Below are positions 1 through 13,547 of a DNA stretch of 64,000 nucleotides, piece after piece. The position numbers were made by a program, and so were the translations under genes. How positions within the stretch are numbered: position 1 is the stretch's first letter; the number at the start of each line of letters is the position of its first letter. The notes under the pieces were generated by a model, which saw nothing but the letters and a program-made list of their open reading frames with translations, had not been told where the DNA came from and did no database searches. The DNA is taken from positions 186,001 through 250,000 of the forward strand of contig JAMYHX010000004.1 of NCBI GenBank assembly GCA_025529335.1. Reading direction: 5' to 3'. The DNA comes from Rhizopus sp. PT2906. Lineage: Eukaryota; Mucoromycota; Mucoromycetes; Mucorales; Rhizopodaceae.

Positions 1-1369
1 AGATACTTGGGGACCTGTAAGTCGTGTTCTATGGCAAAAAAACATACTAACTCTCTTCTCTTAGATTCGTGAGCAAATGGAAAAACAGACCACCAATGCC
101 AAATCGCTTAAAAATATCGATGATTCCTTGTTTGTGTTCTGCTTGGATGATTACAGTTCACCCTTGGATCTTGATTTATCTCATCGCAACATCTTTCACG
201 GAAGAAACGGAAGAAACAGATGGTTTGATAAAGCTTTACAATTTATTGTAGAAAATAACGGACGTGCTGGTATTAATGGCGAGGTACTAAAGTTTTTATT
301 ATCTTTCTACAATCTTACCAGTACTTACATTCTTTTAGCACTCACCTGCTGATGCAGTTATTCCTTCTCGTATTGTCGATGATGTATTGGCTCGGTAAGG
401 AACAGAAGCAGGCAATGAATTCTTGATATTTATATATATTTTTTAGTGAGCCTATCCAAAACAGTGCTGCTTCTGTGCCTGGATTAGCTCAACCTATATT
501 ATTGACATGGGAGCTATCGAGCAGTGTTCAGGATGCTATTCATACAGCCGAAGACAATGCTTCTAAACTTATTCAGGATTTGGATAGCGTCCTGCTTCAC
601 TACCATAACTATGGCTCAAATTTCATGAAGGCAGCCAAGGTCAGTCCTGATGCATGGCTTCAGATGGCATATCAGCTAGCTTACTACAGACACTACGGTA
701 AGCCTTGTCCTACCTATGAGTCTGCATCAACCAGAAAGTTCCTGACCGGTCGTACCGAGACCGTTCGAAGTTGTTCTGTTGAAACAGTGGCATTCACCAA
801 GGCTTGGGACGATAAGGACGTGAAAGTAAAAAAAAAAAAAAAAAAAAAAGGGTTAAAGTAAATGCTTTATATACCTAACGTGCGTGTGGTTTAGTTGTCT
901 GACAAGTTGGATCTATTCCAAAAGGCTGTCACTGGGCATTTAGAGTACATGAAGGCTGCTAGCAGCGGTAATTATTTATAAAAAAAACATGTAGAAAATG
1001 GTCAACTCATTTTTTATAATAGGTCATGGTGTTGACCGCCACTTACTGGGACTTCGCTGTCAAATGACACCGGAAGAAGCAGCATCAGACGATGCAGCCA
1101 TCTACCGGGATCCTTCCTATTGGGGATCTCAATACTGGCTGTTGTCTACGTCCAACACGTCACCAGGTGATATGGCCTGGGGTGGATTTGGTGCTGTCGT
1201 TCCTGAAGGATACGGTATAAACTATGCTATCGGCAAGGAACGTATTCGTATGAGCGTCTCTTCATGGAACTCGTACGCTGACACCAATTCTTCAAGCTTC
1301 AGAAAGACAATTCAGGGTGTTCTTGATGATTTTGGAGATGTTGCTGAAAGATACTTTATTCAAAAATAA
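1..1369 (+). CDS. Carnitine O-acetyltransferase, C-terminal part (5' end outside window)
   Basis: Choline/carnitine acyltransferase family enzyme that moves acetyl groups between CoA and carnitine, normally in mitochondria or peroxisomes. Exons read as 1-16, 65-283, 339-394, 447-825, 895-967 and 1023-1369, with all phases consistent. The visible product begins DTWGP-IREQ and contains CLDDYSSPLDL, the family block HGRNGRNRWFDK, and the acyltransferase signature LLSTSNTS followed by GGFGAVVPEGYGINY. The catalytic His lies upstream of the window. The intron at 826-894 starts with GT followed by 22 A residues. The ending FIQK lacks a clear AKL-type peroxisomal signal. The stop codon is one base from that of the convergent TSC13 gene. 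Family assignment is firm; whether it is the mitochondrial/peroxisomal or the cytosolic type is not decided. Confidence 0.93.
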
Positions 1370-1370
1370 A

Positions 1371-2387
1371 CTATGCAATAAAAGGGAACATGGCTGTTCT
1401 GTTACGAGGATATTCCTTAAACTCTTTTCTGTAATTCTTGTGCTTCTTGACTGCCCAAACATACATTTGACCAGTAGCAACTACATTAAAGAGGAAAGCT
1501 AATACAAAACAGTGAGCAAGGGAGGGGATGATGTATTCATTATGTATTTTTTACCACTCCAGCTTGTACTAAGGAAGCAAACCGCTGACCAAGCAATGAA
1601 TTCAAAAAAGTAATTGGGACAAGAGACTAAATCGAACCCATAACCATAAGGAATAGCACGAACACGCGTTCCAGGAGGACGTAAGTTGCGAAGAGTCATG
1701 TGTGTAAAGAAGTTGGAGATTTCTGCCCACTACATAAAACATGAGTATCATGTACACAACGCAATAAGAAAAACTTACAGCCCAAACAGCCACGGATCCA
1801 TAAAGCCAGACGTCATTACGAACACTAGCTGCCTTACCCTTAGCAAACCAGGGTCCATAGAGCCAGAATGCCAAATTAGCGCCTGATAATAACCAATAAT
1901 GAGCAGAGTTCTTAAAGACGTTACGGAAAGGCATTGTGCCATGAGAGAAACGGTGAACGAATACGGTTTCCAATTCGCGCTTGATAAAGTGAGCCATCAC
2001 CATGTAATAACAGGCTGTTTGCATAGGTGAGTGAGCGACTTGGGTGCCATAAATTGCTTTGGATAGATAATAAAAGATGGGGTGGATCAAGACGGGACCT
2101 GCATATTCGATCAAGAATACGGTGCGCCAGCCAATTTGAGGTCCAAGATCCTTAAAGTAAATGGTACAGTCGTCTTCAAGCCCTTGTTCGCTCAGGGTCT
2201 TGTTGGCATCGAGCGCCTTCTTGTCCTCGGTTGTCAATCGTTGACGTTCAACTTTGTATTTAGGGAACTTTTTGGCAAGCTCAGTTGAAATGACTGATGT
2301 TGTCACTTCCTTTGCAGAGCCTGGAATCTCTAAAGTCACTGGAAAGTTGGTTGATTTTGGATTACGCGAAACAATTGTAACCTTCAT
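1371..2387 (-). CDS. TSC13: Very-long-chain trans-2-enoyl-CoA reductase (Tsc13/TECR)
   Basis: Last reductase of the ER fatty-acid elongation cycle, supplying very-long-chain acyl-CoA for sphingolipids. Three exons (2387-1779, 1729-1555, 1498-1371) total 912 nt, giving 303 aa. The N-terminal ubiquitin-like part (about residues 1-80) is followed by a steroid-5-alpha-reductase-like membrane domain. The family block FIKRELETVFVHRFSHGTMP contains the Lys-Arg pair known to matter in yeast Tsc13. The conserved GYGFDLVSCPNYFFEF and the C-terminal KKHKNYRKEFKEYPRNR are present. Length matches the family (about 300-310 aa). It is convergent with the acetyltransferase gene, and its stop complement begins at 1371. 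It belongs to the same lipid branch as LCB1 further along, though the two are not co-located. Confidence 0.95.
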
Positions 2388-2985
2388 CTTTGTTGCCCTG
2401 GATTTAGGAAAAAAAAAAAAGAAAGACAGGCTGTATGCAATTTATACTCAATTTATCCCCAACAAAGGCCATTTTGCCGTCCAATAAGAAAACTTGGTCA
2501 AGTTCTATTACACATTACTAAATGTATTTATCTTTGTCCGTTTCTTCAATCATTTTGATGTCAAATCAATTAAAAGTTCTTTAAAAAGACTAGAATCGAA
2601 TAGATGAAAAGAACAAGAAGCATAAAACAAGTATCGATGAGGTTAGTTTATGCAACTCAATCATGATTATGCATGTGAATTTCCTCAATAAATTTGAATA
2701 GAGAAAAAATAGGGCTGTTTTATATGCACTGTGTACAGATAAACAATGAATAGACTGATGATGAAGAAGGCGGGGGAAAGAGAAGAAAAAGAAGAGGGAG
2801 GAAATGTGTCTAAAAGTGAAAAAGAGACAACCAACACGTTCTTTAAATGACTTGGTTCGAGAACACTTGTCATCTATCTTTCTCTCTGACTCTCTCTCAC
2901 TTTAGCATTACACACATACACCAATCACTGAATACAATTTCGTGTGTGACGTGTAGAAAAAACCCGAAAGAATGATTTTCATATA
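2388..2985. promoter_or_regulatory. Divergent intergenic region between TSC13 and RIM15
   Basis: About 600 bp separating two outward-transcribed genes, so it should hold both promoters. A CCAAT box lies at 2481-2485 about 95 bp upstream of the TSC13 start, and an A-rich run sits at 2410-2420. Before the RIM15 start the sequence is rich in TCTC/ACAC. No ORF with coding character was seen. Confidence 0.5.
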
Positions 2986-5900
2986 ATGGCCTTTTCTTTT
3001 TTTCTTCAAGTGAATGCCGTCTTTATGAATAAAGTAGAAGAAAAGGAATCCTTGAAAAAAGTCGATGAGTCTCAACAAAGGACTAACCATAGCTCAGCTC
3101 TTGGTTCTATACCTTTATTACAGTCCTCTGAGAGAGCACAAGCTGCTCCTGTCACCGTTAGTCCAATCACAACATCAGCTGAAATGTCACTTTCCTCATC
3201 GCCATGTACTAAATTGAAGAGTGTCCCTATTCCACAGCCATTGATATTAAAGAGACGTGCCAGCAGATCATCATTCTCTTCTACTGACGAACCGGGAGAC
3301 CAATCGAAAAATGTCACTCCAGTTCAACAAAGCTTTATCGAAAATAATAATACCACCAATTGTTCGACTTCACCTACCAACTCTATACTGTCTACCTCAG
3401 GAGATATACATCGAAGATCCTTTTTGGCAGATATTGAATACAGCAGTAGCCCTGGAAGCGAACACGATACCCTTCATTCACACATCACTCGCTCTCCTCC
3501 TCCCACATCCATGTCCTTCTCACCAAGGTTTTCTAGTCCTCCAGCTGGTAGTGGAGGCAAATACATGGTTAGATCAAAGAGAGCGAGCTGGATAGATGCT
3601 TCATCTTCTATCGTCCAACATGACTCAACGCCTAATACCCCAGCCATTCAACCGACGAAACCATTGATTCCTCCATTGAATTTTACACAGAAGCAGTTAA
3701 ATACACATCCATCATCCGCTCCTATAGCCGCAGCATCAACACCACCTCAGCATCCGCCAGAATCTTGTTCATTAAAATCCGGTTCTCTATCCAAGCTAAG
3801 AGAAGATAGGCAGCTGTTACAGCATTCAAGACAAGAAGGTTCATCAGTTGAAACTCCTCCATCAGCCTCTTCCTCAACCACTGACAGTTCACTCGTATTT
3901 AATAAGAAAAAACTATCAGTAGATACTGAATTGGAAGAATTAGCATATGGCATTGATAGCAACATGCAGGTGTCTCCTGTCAAAAAATCATCTCATGAAC
4001 GAAAGCCATCCATCTCATCCATCATCACAGACTCTACGCTTACAAGCGAAGATTGTCATTCGCCAGCTCCATCGCCTCGTAAGGATATGAATGCATATAT
4101 ACAATCAGATTTTTCATCCATTAAAATAGATCGAATGAAAGCACCCAGTAGCCATGGTCCACGATCGACTTCTGTATCTCCATCTACCACCAATGTCTTC
4201 ATTTCCCATTCAACCCCTCATACGCCCTATGCGCCCATGACAACTAAATCAAAACGTCGATCCTCCATGAGCATGCTTCGAAATATTCCTAGCTCTGAAC
4301 TTGCAGATATCGTCAGTGGCAATTCTCCGAATCCAATTTTAGAAACACCTCCTAGCGATTTTATCAGTAATGTACAGCACCCACTATCCATCGTCGATCC
4401 ACCTCAGGATGAGAGTCTACCAGATCCACCCATCTATGCATTGCCTACGTCTGAAAGTGCCTATCAGCATTCACTTCAGTCTCTTTTACGAAAACAGCTT
4501 ACTGGCAAAAGAAGGTCAATTAGGGATCGTCGCTCTTTACCAAATATAGATAGCCGACATCAAGAGGCAGATAAGGATGTGGTCGAAATGGATTTGGATG
4601 CAGACGTACAATCCAATCACGAAAGTGGTATGCAGTGTACTGACCATCAAACACAGGATCCTCCTGTCTATCCATCTATGCTCTTAAATGAGGCATATGC
4701 TAAACAAGATTCACATCTTCAAGAACAGCTCATTATACAGCCTACTCCAAGCGTTACTACAGCTCGGACCTCAGCACCTGACGTCGCCTATTGGAATGAA
4801 GAAGATTATTTTACAAGCAACAGGATACCATCTAGTTCTAGTTCGAGAAGTAAGGAAGAAAAAATTAGATTGCTTCATAAATATATATATATATGTATAT
4901 ATACTGAATGATTATAAATAGCAATTATAAAGCATGACAAAAGCATGCGACCGGCTCATCTACGATCCATGCTGACCTCATCTTCATTTAATGAATTTGA
5001 TAATCCAGTCATTGGCTCTGACGAAGATTACGCTAAAAAATTATTCATGTCACGTTCTGCAAAGATCAGAAAATGGTGTAGCGTACGTGTTCAAGGGTTG
5101 GAAGATAAGCTGCATATGCAATCTGGCCATCGTCGAACCAACAGCACAGGAAGTACGAGCAGCATGCCAGCACAGAATAGACGCTACTCGTCAGCAAAAC
5201 TCAAGCGTTTCACTCAAGATGACTCTCACATGCCTACAATCACAGTGACAACGGCTGATGATATACTGAACCGAGACAAGGAGGTAGATTGTCATCGACT
5301 TGTAAGCAATATCCCTTGGGTTGACTGGTTGGAAGAGTACAACATCATTAAAGCACAAGAGATTCGACGTAGGTCATCAGTACAGCAAGAAAGTATAGAC
5401 GCCTCACAACTCCCGTCATCATCGGCATCATCTATTGCTAGCCCTAGTCACCATGACTCTGTAGTGAATCGAGTATTATCAAACTGGTGGAATACGGTTA
5501 AAACAGGTGCGGAGCATTATTCGAAATCAAGGAACCAGAAGCAATGGGCAAAGAGTCTTGCATTACCTCCGCATAAGAGCGCAGAAGAAGAAAAAGAACA
5601 ACAACTCGCTGAAGAAGATCTCCAATCGCCAGAAGCTCCACTTCCTGTATGCAAGACATTAGAATCATCAAAACAAGCACAGGGATCAGACGATAACAAA
5701 ACACCAATCTCTTCAAATAGAAGCTCGCGTAACCTATCTCTGAACCTACAAGATTTACAACATCCATTGGAAGGAGAGATAAAGCCGTTAGGTATGGATT
5801 CTTCTACAGGGACGGTAACCAAAGAACAAACCGACATTGACATGATATCACCCCTTTCGATGCACCTTGAGAGCGTCGCACAGTCTTCTGGTTCCGGTAG

Positions 5901-8900
5901 CCCTCACTCATTTGCAAGAAAGGCCAAGACACCAAAGAATCCAGTGACTCAGACAAGCTTAGCAAAACGTGTTGGATACAGGTTCTTCAATCCTGGAAAC
6001 AGAATGGGTACGTTTGGTCACCTTAGTCATATGCTAAGTTCGATACACCATCACGACGATTCAGATCTTAATATTATGGTCCAGGTTCAACAATCGATCA
6101 AGTCCAGGCTTCAGTTTGCTAAAGAAGCATGTAATGCCGAGCTACGACAGATTATTGATGGACTGAATGAATACGTCGAGCGAGGACTACAATATGTTGA
6201 AAATATGGATGAAATTTTAGAAAAAGGGGTTCGTTCGGTCGATAGCATTGACACAGATGAAGAGGAACCAATGGCTGAACATACGCTAGCTGAAACTTCT
6301 ACTGTAGAGGCATTCAAATCACCCTTACCAAGTGTTGTGGAACTCGACGAAGTTTTGTCACCCAGGATTCCTTCCAGAGACCATTCGGCGTCTTCTATTA
6401 ACAGTTTGCCACATAAGAGGAGCCTCTCATCTGCACTCGAAGGACAATCTACACCTCCAGAGGGCCCTCCATCTCATAAACAATTTGATAATTCTGCTCA
6501 AGCTGTACAAGAAGCTGTGATGAAAAGAGTAAACGACCACTTGAGCTCGCCCAGTGCGAGCCAAATGGTGACCTTTATTTCTGAAGATTCTTATTTACCT
6601 ACACCGTTTATGCTGACGCTACAAGATTTGATTACTTTGGCACAAAATGTGATGGACACATCGCTAGATGAGATACTTGAAACAAGCGGTGCATGTGCGG
6701 AAGCTGTGTCTAAGCTTCAGGCTATTGGCTTTCGATGGGATACACATCCAGAGTGGCCCTGTCGAGAATGGTACGTGCGACTGCTACTCAGTATTGCTGC
6801 ACTTAATCGTGTTGTCGAATGGTGGGCCGCTGAGAGAGGATTTTGGTCAGCAACTGGTACGATGACGACAACATCCTCAGTTCCTCCAAGTGATACAGAG
6901 ACAGACGATGTGGAATCTGTGAGTAATCTGTCAAAGATGGACGATGCAGAGGATAATGACATGTCTATTGACGAACAACAGCAAGTTGTAAAGAGGCATG
7001 AAAAGGACGCTGTCAAGGATGAGACATTGGACGATATGCAGCTTCAAGCAGAAGCCGAGAGAAGTCAAAGTTCTACTATTATCGTTGAACTGAGTTTGGG
7101 TAATACCTCCATTCAATATGTCAGTCCAGTCTGGATGGATGTTGTCGGGTAAGGAGATACTATTATGATATTGACACTTGAAGCTAAGTCTCTTTCCAAA
7201 AAAAAAAATCTAGAACTGATCCTCAGATGGTTATTGGCAAAAGTATTACTGAACTATTGTCAACAGAGGATAAACAGGTATTTGGTGTAGCAACTCAAGA
7301 ACTACTGACGGATGACTCCCATACGATCGAAGTGCGCTTCAACGTTGTTGCCTCTGATGGCTCATATATTGAGATGGAAGGAAAAGGAATGCTCATGTAC
7401 AACAGAGTGACCAGTGAACCAAGCCATACCATGTGGGTCATGAAGCCAGTTATACCTCGTCGTTGGTCACTAGCCGATATCTCCTTTACACCACATACTC
7501 TTGAAAAGCACCTTCTGTTAGGTACTTCCTCTGCCAAAGAGAAAGAAGTAGCTACTGATGCTAATTTCACCCCGGATGAGACAGTAAGCGACCAGATTGA
7601 TGTAGAGGAACAAAAGGCGATGATGAGAAGTCGATCAAAATCAGAACCGTTTATTCACATGCCTCAGGAATTACAAGGCTCTGGAGAGGATACCTTGATG
7701 GAACCACATGATCAAGACCAAGGCGTATCGCTTTCTAAACTCTTGGCCCTACCGCCTGTTCTCTGTCGTGTTTGCGAAAGATGGGTCGTGGCTGCATTCT
7801 TTGAGCAGCATTCCGAACTGTGCGTAGAAATCCACCAAAGCGAGATGGACGTGAACGCTTGTAACGATGGCATTTTGGAATTCAAGCATGTCATCAACGA
7901 AAGAATTGAGCAAGCAAAAATGGAGCTTGAAACACTAAAGAAAGGAGATACGCCTAATGTTGAGCAACAACATCAAGCAGAATCCGATGACGAAGACAGC
8001 GATTCGATCTTTGGCGACTTTTTACCGCTTGATGAAGCAATTGACCCGCAAGAATTGAAGATGGCTGAACTTGATATATACAAGGATTTGTTAGATATAC
8101 TCGAGATTGCTCTCAGTATATCCATGCCTGGGTCAGCTGATGATATGATTGAAGAGGAAGGGGTGATGAACGAGGGCGAAAGGAACTTACAGTCCCCGAG
8201 ATCCAAAGATAAAATGGTTCAGATCCTCTATTGGCGTCCACCAACTACCAGCGATCCTACTTTATCTGTTCTCATCAAGGATGCCGAAGATTTGGCAAAG
8301 AGCAAAGTGGATGCCGTCAACCGTATGCGTGATCGACTAGAATATAACTTGCGTGCAAGAGCAGAATTCCAAAAGAACACACAACAACAACCTAACTGGA
8401 CAGAATTTGTCCCAGGTTCAACCGAGGAGAATAAATCGGGTGAAAGTCTAAGTGAAGCTAAGCTTGAATCTCATAAACAGCAAGAAGCGGAAGAGAAAAA
8501 GGGAGGCGAGAAGGAACAGAACATGCTCGGTAAAAGAGGATTATTTGATCGTATCAAGTCCTGGAGACGGCGACGATCCTCTGGAGTGATCGAGCGTTTA
8601 TCACGGCGACTCAAATCTCTAACGCCCGATGCAACAAGCACTCCTATTGTCGAAATGGAAACCATTGAAACGCCTATTGGCTCACCTGCTCTTCGTCCAA
8701 AGAATACAACTGTCAACAGCAAAGGGCACCTTTCGTCTGGCTCCAACACGCCCAACAGTAATCAGTCAGGTGCTGTGCCAGGAAAGTCACCATTGTCACC
8801 ACTCCATGCGCCAGTTGTCTCTCGACCGACATTCCCTAGTATCAAGGACTTTGACATTATTAAGCCCATCAGTAAAGGCGCTTTCGGTTCAGTCTTCTTG

Positions 8901-11380
8901 GCCAAAAAGCGAACTACAGGTGATTACTACGCTATTAAATTTTTAAAGAAATCAGACATGATCGCCAAGAATCAAGTGACAAATGTGAAGGCTGAAAGAA
9001 TGATACTGATGTCACAGACAGACAGTCCCTTTGTCACAAAACTGTACTATACGTTTCAGTCCAAAGACTACCTCTACCTCGTGCTAGAATATCTAAACGG
9101 CGGTGATTGTTCAGCTCTTATAAAGGCGCTTGGTAGTCTACCCGAAGATTGGGCTCGTAATTATTTGGCTGAAGTCACACTCGGCTTGGAATATCTACAG
9201 AGCAAGAATATCATTCATCGGTAAGTGATATACATTAAAGTACACATATGTTATCTAATCTTTCTGTATGCGCTTTTAGTGATTTAAAGCCTGATAATTT
9301 ACTCATTGATCAAAACGGTCATCTCAAGCTGACGGACTTTGGTCTATCAAGAATTGGTTTTCTCGATCGTCGAGTGAGAGATGAACTGACAACGACATCC
9401 TATCATGACCGTGAACAGCCTACGTCTCCTGCGCCATCTCGTTCGGGAACGCCTCCTCAGTCACCAGCAGAACAACCCACGACACCAACAGGCACAGTTT
9501 ACAAGCACTCTTATTTTAGCTTATTATTCGATCAGGGTCATCCTAGTTCTGGAACGAGTACTCCTTCTGTCATCAATTCGACAGCCAATGAAAATATTCT
9601 GAATCAAGCCTCTCCTGAATCGCGTAATCATCGTCGACATCTGCCATCCGCACTATCAGAGTCTTTGACTTCATCTAATCTTAAGAAATCTGAGAAAGAA
9701 AGCAAAGAAAGGACTAGTGCCATACCACGCCAAGCTGTTGGTACTCCTGATTACTTGGCTCCAGAAAGTATCTTGGGTACAGGCCAAGACTCTATGGTAG
9801 ATTGGGTAAGTAGATATCAAGCTGTAGTATAAAAGAGACTAACTCCCTATCCTTAGTGGGCTCTTGGTGTCATTTGTTATGAGTTTTTGTATGGTATTCC
9901 ACCCTTCCATGCTGAAACTCCAGACAAGGTGTTTGAGAATATACTTTCACGACGTATTGACTGGCATGAAGACATGATTGAAATATCACCTGAAGCAAGG
10001 GATTTTATGGAACGTCTAATGACACTAGATCCGACCAAACGGTTAGGATATCATGGAGCCGAAGAGGTCAAACAGCACCCGTTCTTCAAAAGTATCAACT
10101 GGGATACACTCTTAACTGAGTCCCCTTCGTTCATCCCACAACCTGCTGGTATGGAAGACACTGATTACTTTGATGCTCGTGGAGCGACGATGAATATACC
10201 AAATGAAGCTACCTCAGATGAACAACTAGATGAATCGGCAAAGGCTCAGGTTGAGCGTGCAAAAGCCATCATTCGAGAACAAAATCCTGAAAATGTGATA
10301 CCCCTCGCTGACAAGCACGGCAAGACAGCCTACGCAGAGAAAAGTAAAAAGGAAAGCACAGATGGCGATGACTCTGACAATACGGATTTTGGAACATTTA
10401 TGTATAAGAATTTACCAGTTTTGGAAAAGGCAAATGAGGACATGATTCGAAAGATTAGGAACGATAGCATATCCATAAACAATGATTCAGCTGGATCGCT
10501 TCCCTCTAAACGCAAATTTTCTCCTAGTAGAAACAAAAACGCTAGTCTACTGAATGACAGCTGTTCAGCACAACAAACAGGCGCATCTTCTTTTACTTCT
10601 TCCATCGTTGCCACTCCACTGTCCGTGTCGCCATCGAATTCGTCCAAGGCTCCAGGTGTGTCTGGTCGGCGTGGCGATTTTACTGCGCCTCATATACCCA
10701 CAAAGATGTCAGAAAAGAGCACCAAGAATACCCCTCATCATCAGAGAACACGGTCTGCTTCCACTCCTTCCATTGACCATAGTAAAACAACTGTATCCGT
10801 AAGCAATAGCTCTCCTGGACCTCGAACTAGCCAGAAGCATGATCATCATCTTCGTCATTCTGTTCAAGAAGACAGTCATTCGCCTTTGGGAAGAGCAGAC
10901 ATAAAGTCCTCTGCCAACAGTAGTAGTAGTAATTCACTTACGAAACCAAAATCAGAACTTGCAACAAGAAGCAGACCCCTTGCCTGTCTTATAGCAGACG
11001 ATAATCCTATCAGCTGTAAGATCATCGAGACTATCCTTCAGACTCTTCACTGCCGATGCGTGATTGTTCGAAATGGAGCACAAGCTATTCGAACTGCAAT
11101 GAGTGATGTTCGATATGACATCATTTTTATGGATATTCGTATGCCCATTATTGATGGCGAAACGGCGGCAAGAATGATAAAGTCAACGAATAACAATAAC
11201 AGAGATACCCCCATTATTGCAGTCACAGCTTATGAACGAACTGTACAGCTGGCAGGTGCCTTTGATGATATCCTCAGTAAACCCGTGACAAAGGATGTGA
11301 TATCACAGCGGTTAAAGCAATTCGTCAAACATAATCATGAAGCACCTTTATTAACTCATCCTTTAAAGACGCCCATTTGA
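2986..11380 (+). CDS. RIM15: Rim15-type Ser/Thr kinase with PAS, zinc finger and response-regulator receiver domain
   Basis: Nutrient/quiescence kinase of the AGC-like Rim15/Cek1 family, known in yeasts to relay TORC1/PKA signals to Igo/endosulfine proteins. Exons 2986-4849, 4922-7148, 7214-9220, 9280-9805 and 9857-11380 total 8148 nt, giving 2715 aa. Order: Ser-rich low-complexity N terminus (about 1-1300); PAS domain (about 1335-1440); C-x2-C-x11-H-x3-C zinc finger (about 1547-1575); kinase from FDIIKPISKGAFGSVFLAKK (about 1909) with HRDLKPDN, DFGLSR and GTPDYLAPE; an insert of about 135 residues between DFG and APE, typical of the family; receiver domain (about 2582-2696) with acidic pair DD, phosphoacceptor FMDIRMP, and the Thr and Lys of AVTAY and LSKPV. 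Start: Met at 2986, but an in-frame Met at 3025 is equally possible. An AATAAA signal follows the stop. Confidence 0.95.
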
Positions 11381-11428
11381 TTTGTGTAATAAATAAAGAC
11401 AAGCATTAATTTATTATTACTATTACTA

Positions 11429-13547
11429 CTACTGACGCGGCCTTTGCCAAATGTTTATTCTTCCTCTTTTATCTGTTGTCACAATAGCATCCTCTCTAAA
11501 GTAAATGCCCACACATGGATCACTATGAATAGTTCTGATCACCGTAGGCTGTAAAAAGGCAACCTCAGTCTTTGAAAGCACAGGATGAATGACGGGTCCT
11601 TTATCTTGAATGGTAGCTAGGATACTTGACAGTGGAGGGGAATTGACAGAAGAAACGGATGTGCCTCTGTTTCTATTTCCTGCTTTCTAATTAAGGATGA
11701 TGAGTATTTAAAGAGATGCACATAATTTATTTTACCGTTTTTGGTTTATGCAGTGCACTGACAGAAAAGTCCCACAAGATCAACTTTGCGTCCTCTCCTA
11801 CACTAGCAAAACGATATACTTTTTCATCGCATCTCCAAGGATCGAATGCGACACCTCTCACCTGTCATGTTACAGTTAGTTTATGAGAAAATAGTATACA
11901 AAATAAAAATTTTACCCAAGAGTGGTGTCCTTGACATCTTGCAATGATCCTCTGCTCTTTAAATGCCCATATAGTAACAAGGTCATCTTGTCCACCCGTC
12001 TATTTTATGGGAGAAGTCAGTACTTGAATTATAAGCAAGAATGCAACTTACGATGATGTATCTTCCATCTGGACTCCATGCCACACAAAAGAGACCACCA
12101 TAATAAGATTCATAAACATCATTTAAACTTTCATGCAATATATTGACGATACGTAGTAAACCATCAAGGCCTACAATAGCAACATGTTGACAATCTGGAG
12201 AAAATGCAAAGGCTAAGAGAGAAACAATGTTAGACAGGATCAAGTAATGAAAGCAAGGCATACCAGTGATGGATTGATATGATAGTTTCCAATGTGAGAC
12301 TGGATTGCACTTGGATGCAATCTTTGGAGGATGTTTTGAAATCTTGAATAGTTTTTTATCTTTTACATTTGGAATAGGATCCGGATGAAATAGTTCATCT
12401 TCTTTATCTTTGTCAAAGATCATAATACTTCCATCTTGAAAGGAAGCCATGAATAGATTATCATAGCCTTGTAGCCATTTAATCATGGTGATGGATGTTG
12501 AGTTCATAATACCCTAATACTGAACAATGAGTTCATGACAAGTGTGGTTACGTTCATGTACTTTACGCCTTTATTGATTCTTCCATATTTATTACATAGC
12601 GGATCGAACCAGATAATGTCTCCAGAAGTAAAGCCGATGATGAGATCTAGTTGATCTGCTGCCCTGGTCAGTAGATTAACATCATGTGAAGTTGGGCATG
12701 CTCTTGTGAATACAGTTCTGGATAAGGGTTCCTAAAGAAAGAGGGGTGAGTATTCCTAGTGATTGATCTCTCTCTTTTTTTTCTACCTTTGGATTTCCTG
12801 ATGCATCCATCCAGATAAAGCTAGTGCCACAATTATAAAATAAGTTGGTATCATCACTTGTCCTTGACATCAGTATTTTGGCAAGTTGATCGTTTGTTAT
12901 GATTTTTTGTACAAAGCTCGAATTTGTTTTTGTGATACTTGTCTTTGGTTTCCTTGAATGATGCTGTCGACTATGATTCCTGCTTAGAAATGATAGTTTT
13001 GTAGTTGAACTTGTTTCATCTTCTGGGATAGGCATGATATGATGTTTACTCGTATGGTTGTTATTGCAGCTTGAAGAAGAACTGGAAGGTGTTGTGCCAA
13101 ATACATGCTGTTCGTCGTCTGAGTCGATATTATTGGATGTAGAATGAATATTATGACCATTACTGCTACTACTGCTACTTGAAAACATGCGCCTAAAGTT
13201 CATTGCACCAGGCTGTGCTTCATAGCGTTGAAGGTTGGTTGTTGATTCTTTGTATTTTATAGACACTAGACTGGCTGAAGTTCCTACTGTGTAAAGTGGT
13301 TGTAGAGAACTAATGAAAATAGAGTGTGCTAATGAATAAGTTCCCTCGGGAGCATTGAACTCTCGACAGTCATGACCTGGTGTGCTTGGTGGGTATGAAG
13401 GAAGGATGAACGTATTCGAAAGATTTCCATCTCCAGTGGAATGTCTTCTCGTCAAGAAATTAGTTACTCCATGTGAGGTCGACTATATAAAAGAAAGTGT
13501 TAATGCTTGATTAGGATGAGCTTGCTTATGTTTACACTGTCGACCAT
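11429..13547 (-). CDS. creC: CreC/WDR20-type WD40 protein (deubiquitinase partner)
   Basis: WD40 protein of the CreC/WDR20 family, which in Aspergillus and animals binds and activates a USP12/46-type deubiquitinase (CreB in Aspergillus carbon repression). Eight exons (13547-13536, 13482-12787, 12731-12567, 12513-12264, 12212-12052, 11999-11916, 11861-11736, 11686-11429) give 583 aa. The conserved block NDQLAKILMSRTSDDTNLFY and FIWMDASGNPK precede the repeats. WD units include FAFSPDCQHVAIVGLDGLLRI, VAWSPDGRYII-TGGQDDLVTIWAF and FASVGEDAKLILWDF. The C-terminal FREDAIVTTDKRGRINIWQRP closes the propeller. The first coding exon is only 12 nt (M-V-D-S), which is the least certain part. A long Ser/Asn-rich stretch (about 90-150) is not conserved. 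It is convergent with RIM15, 48 bp between stops. Confidence 0.88.
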
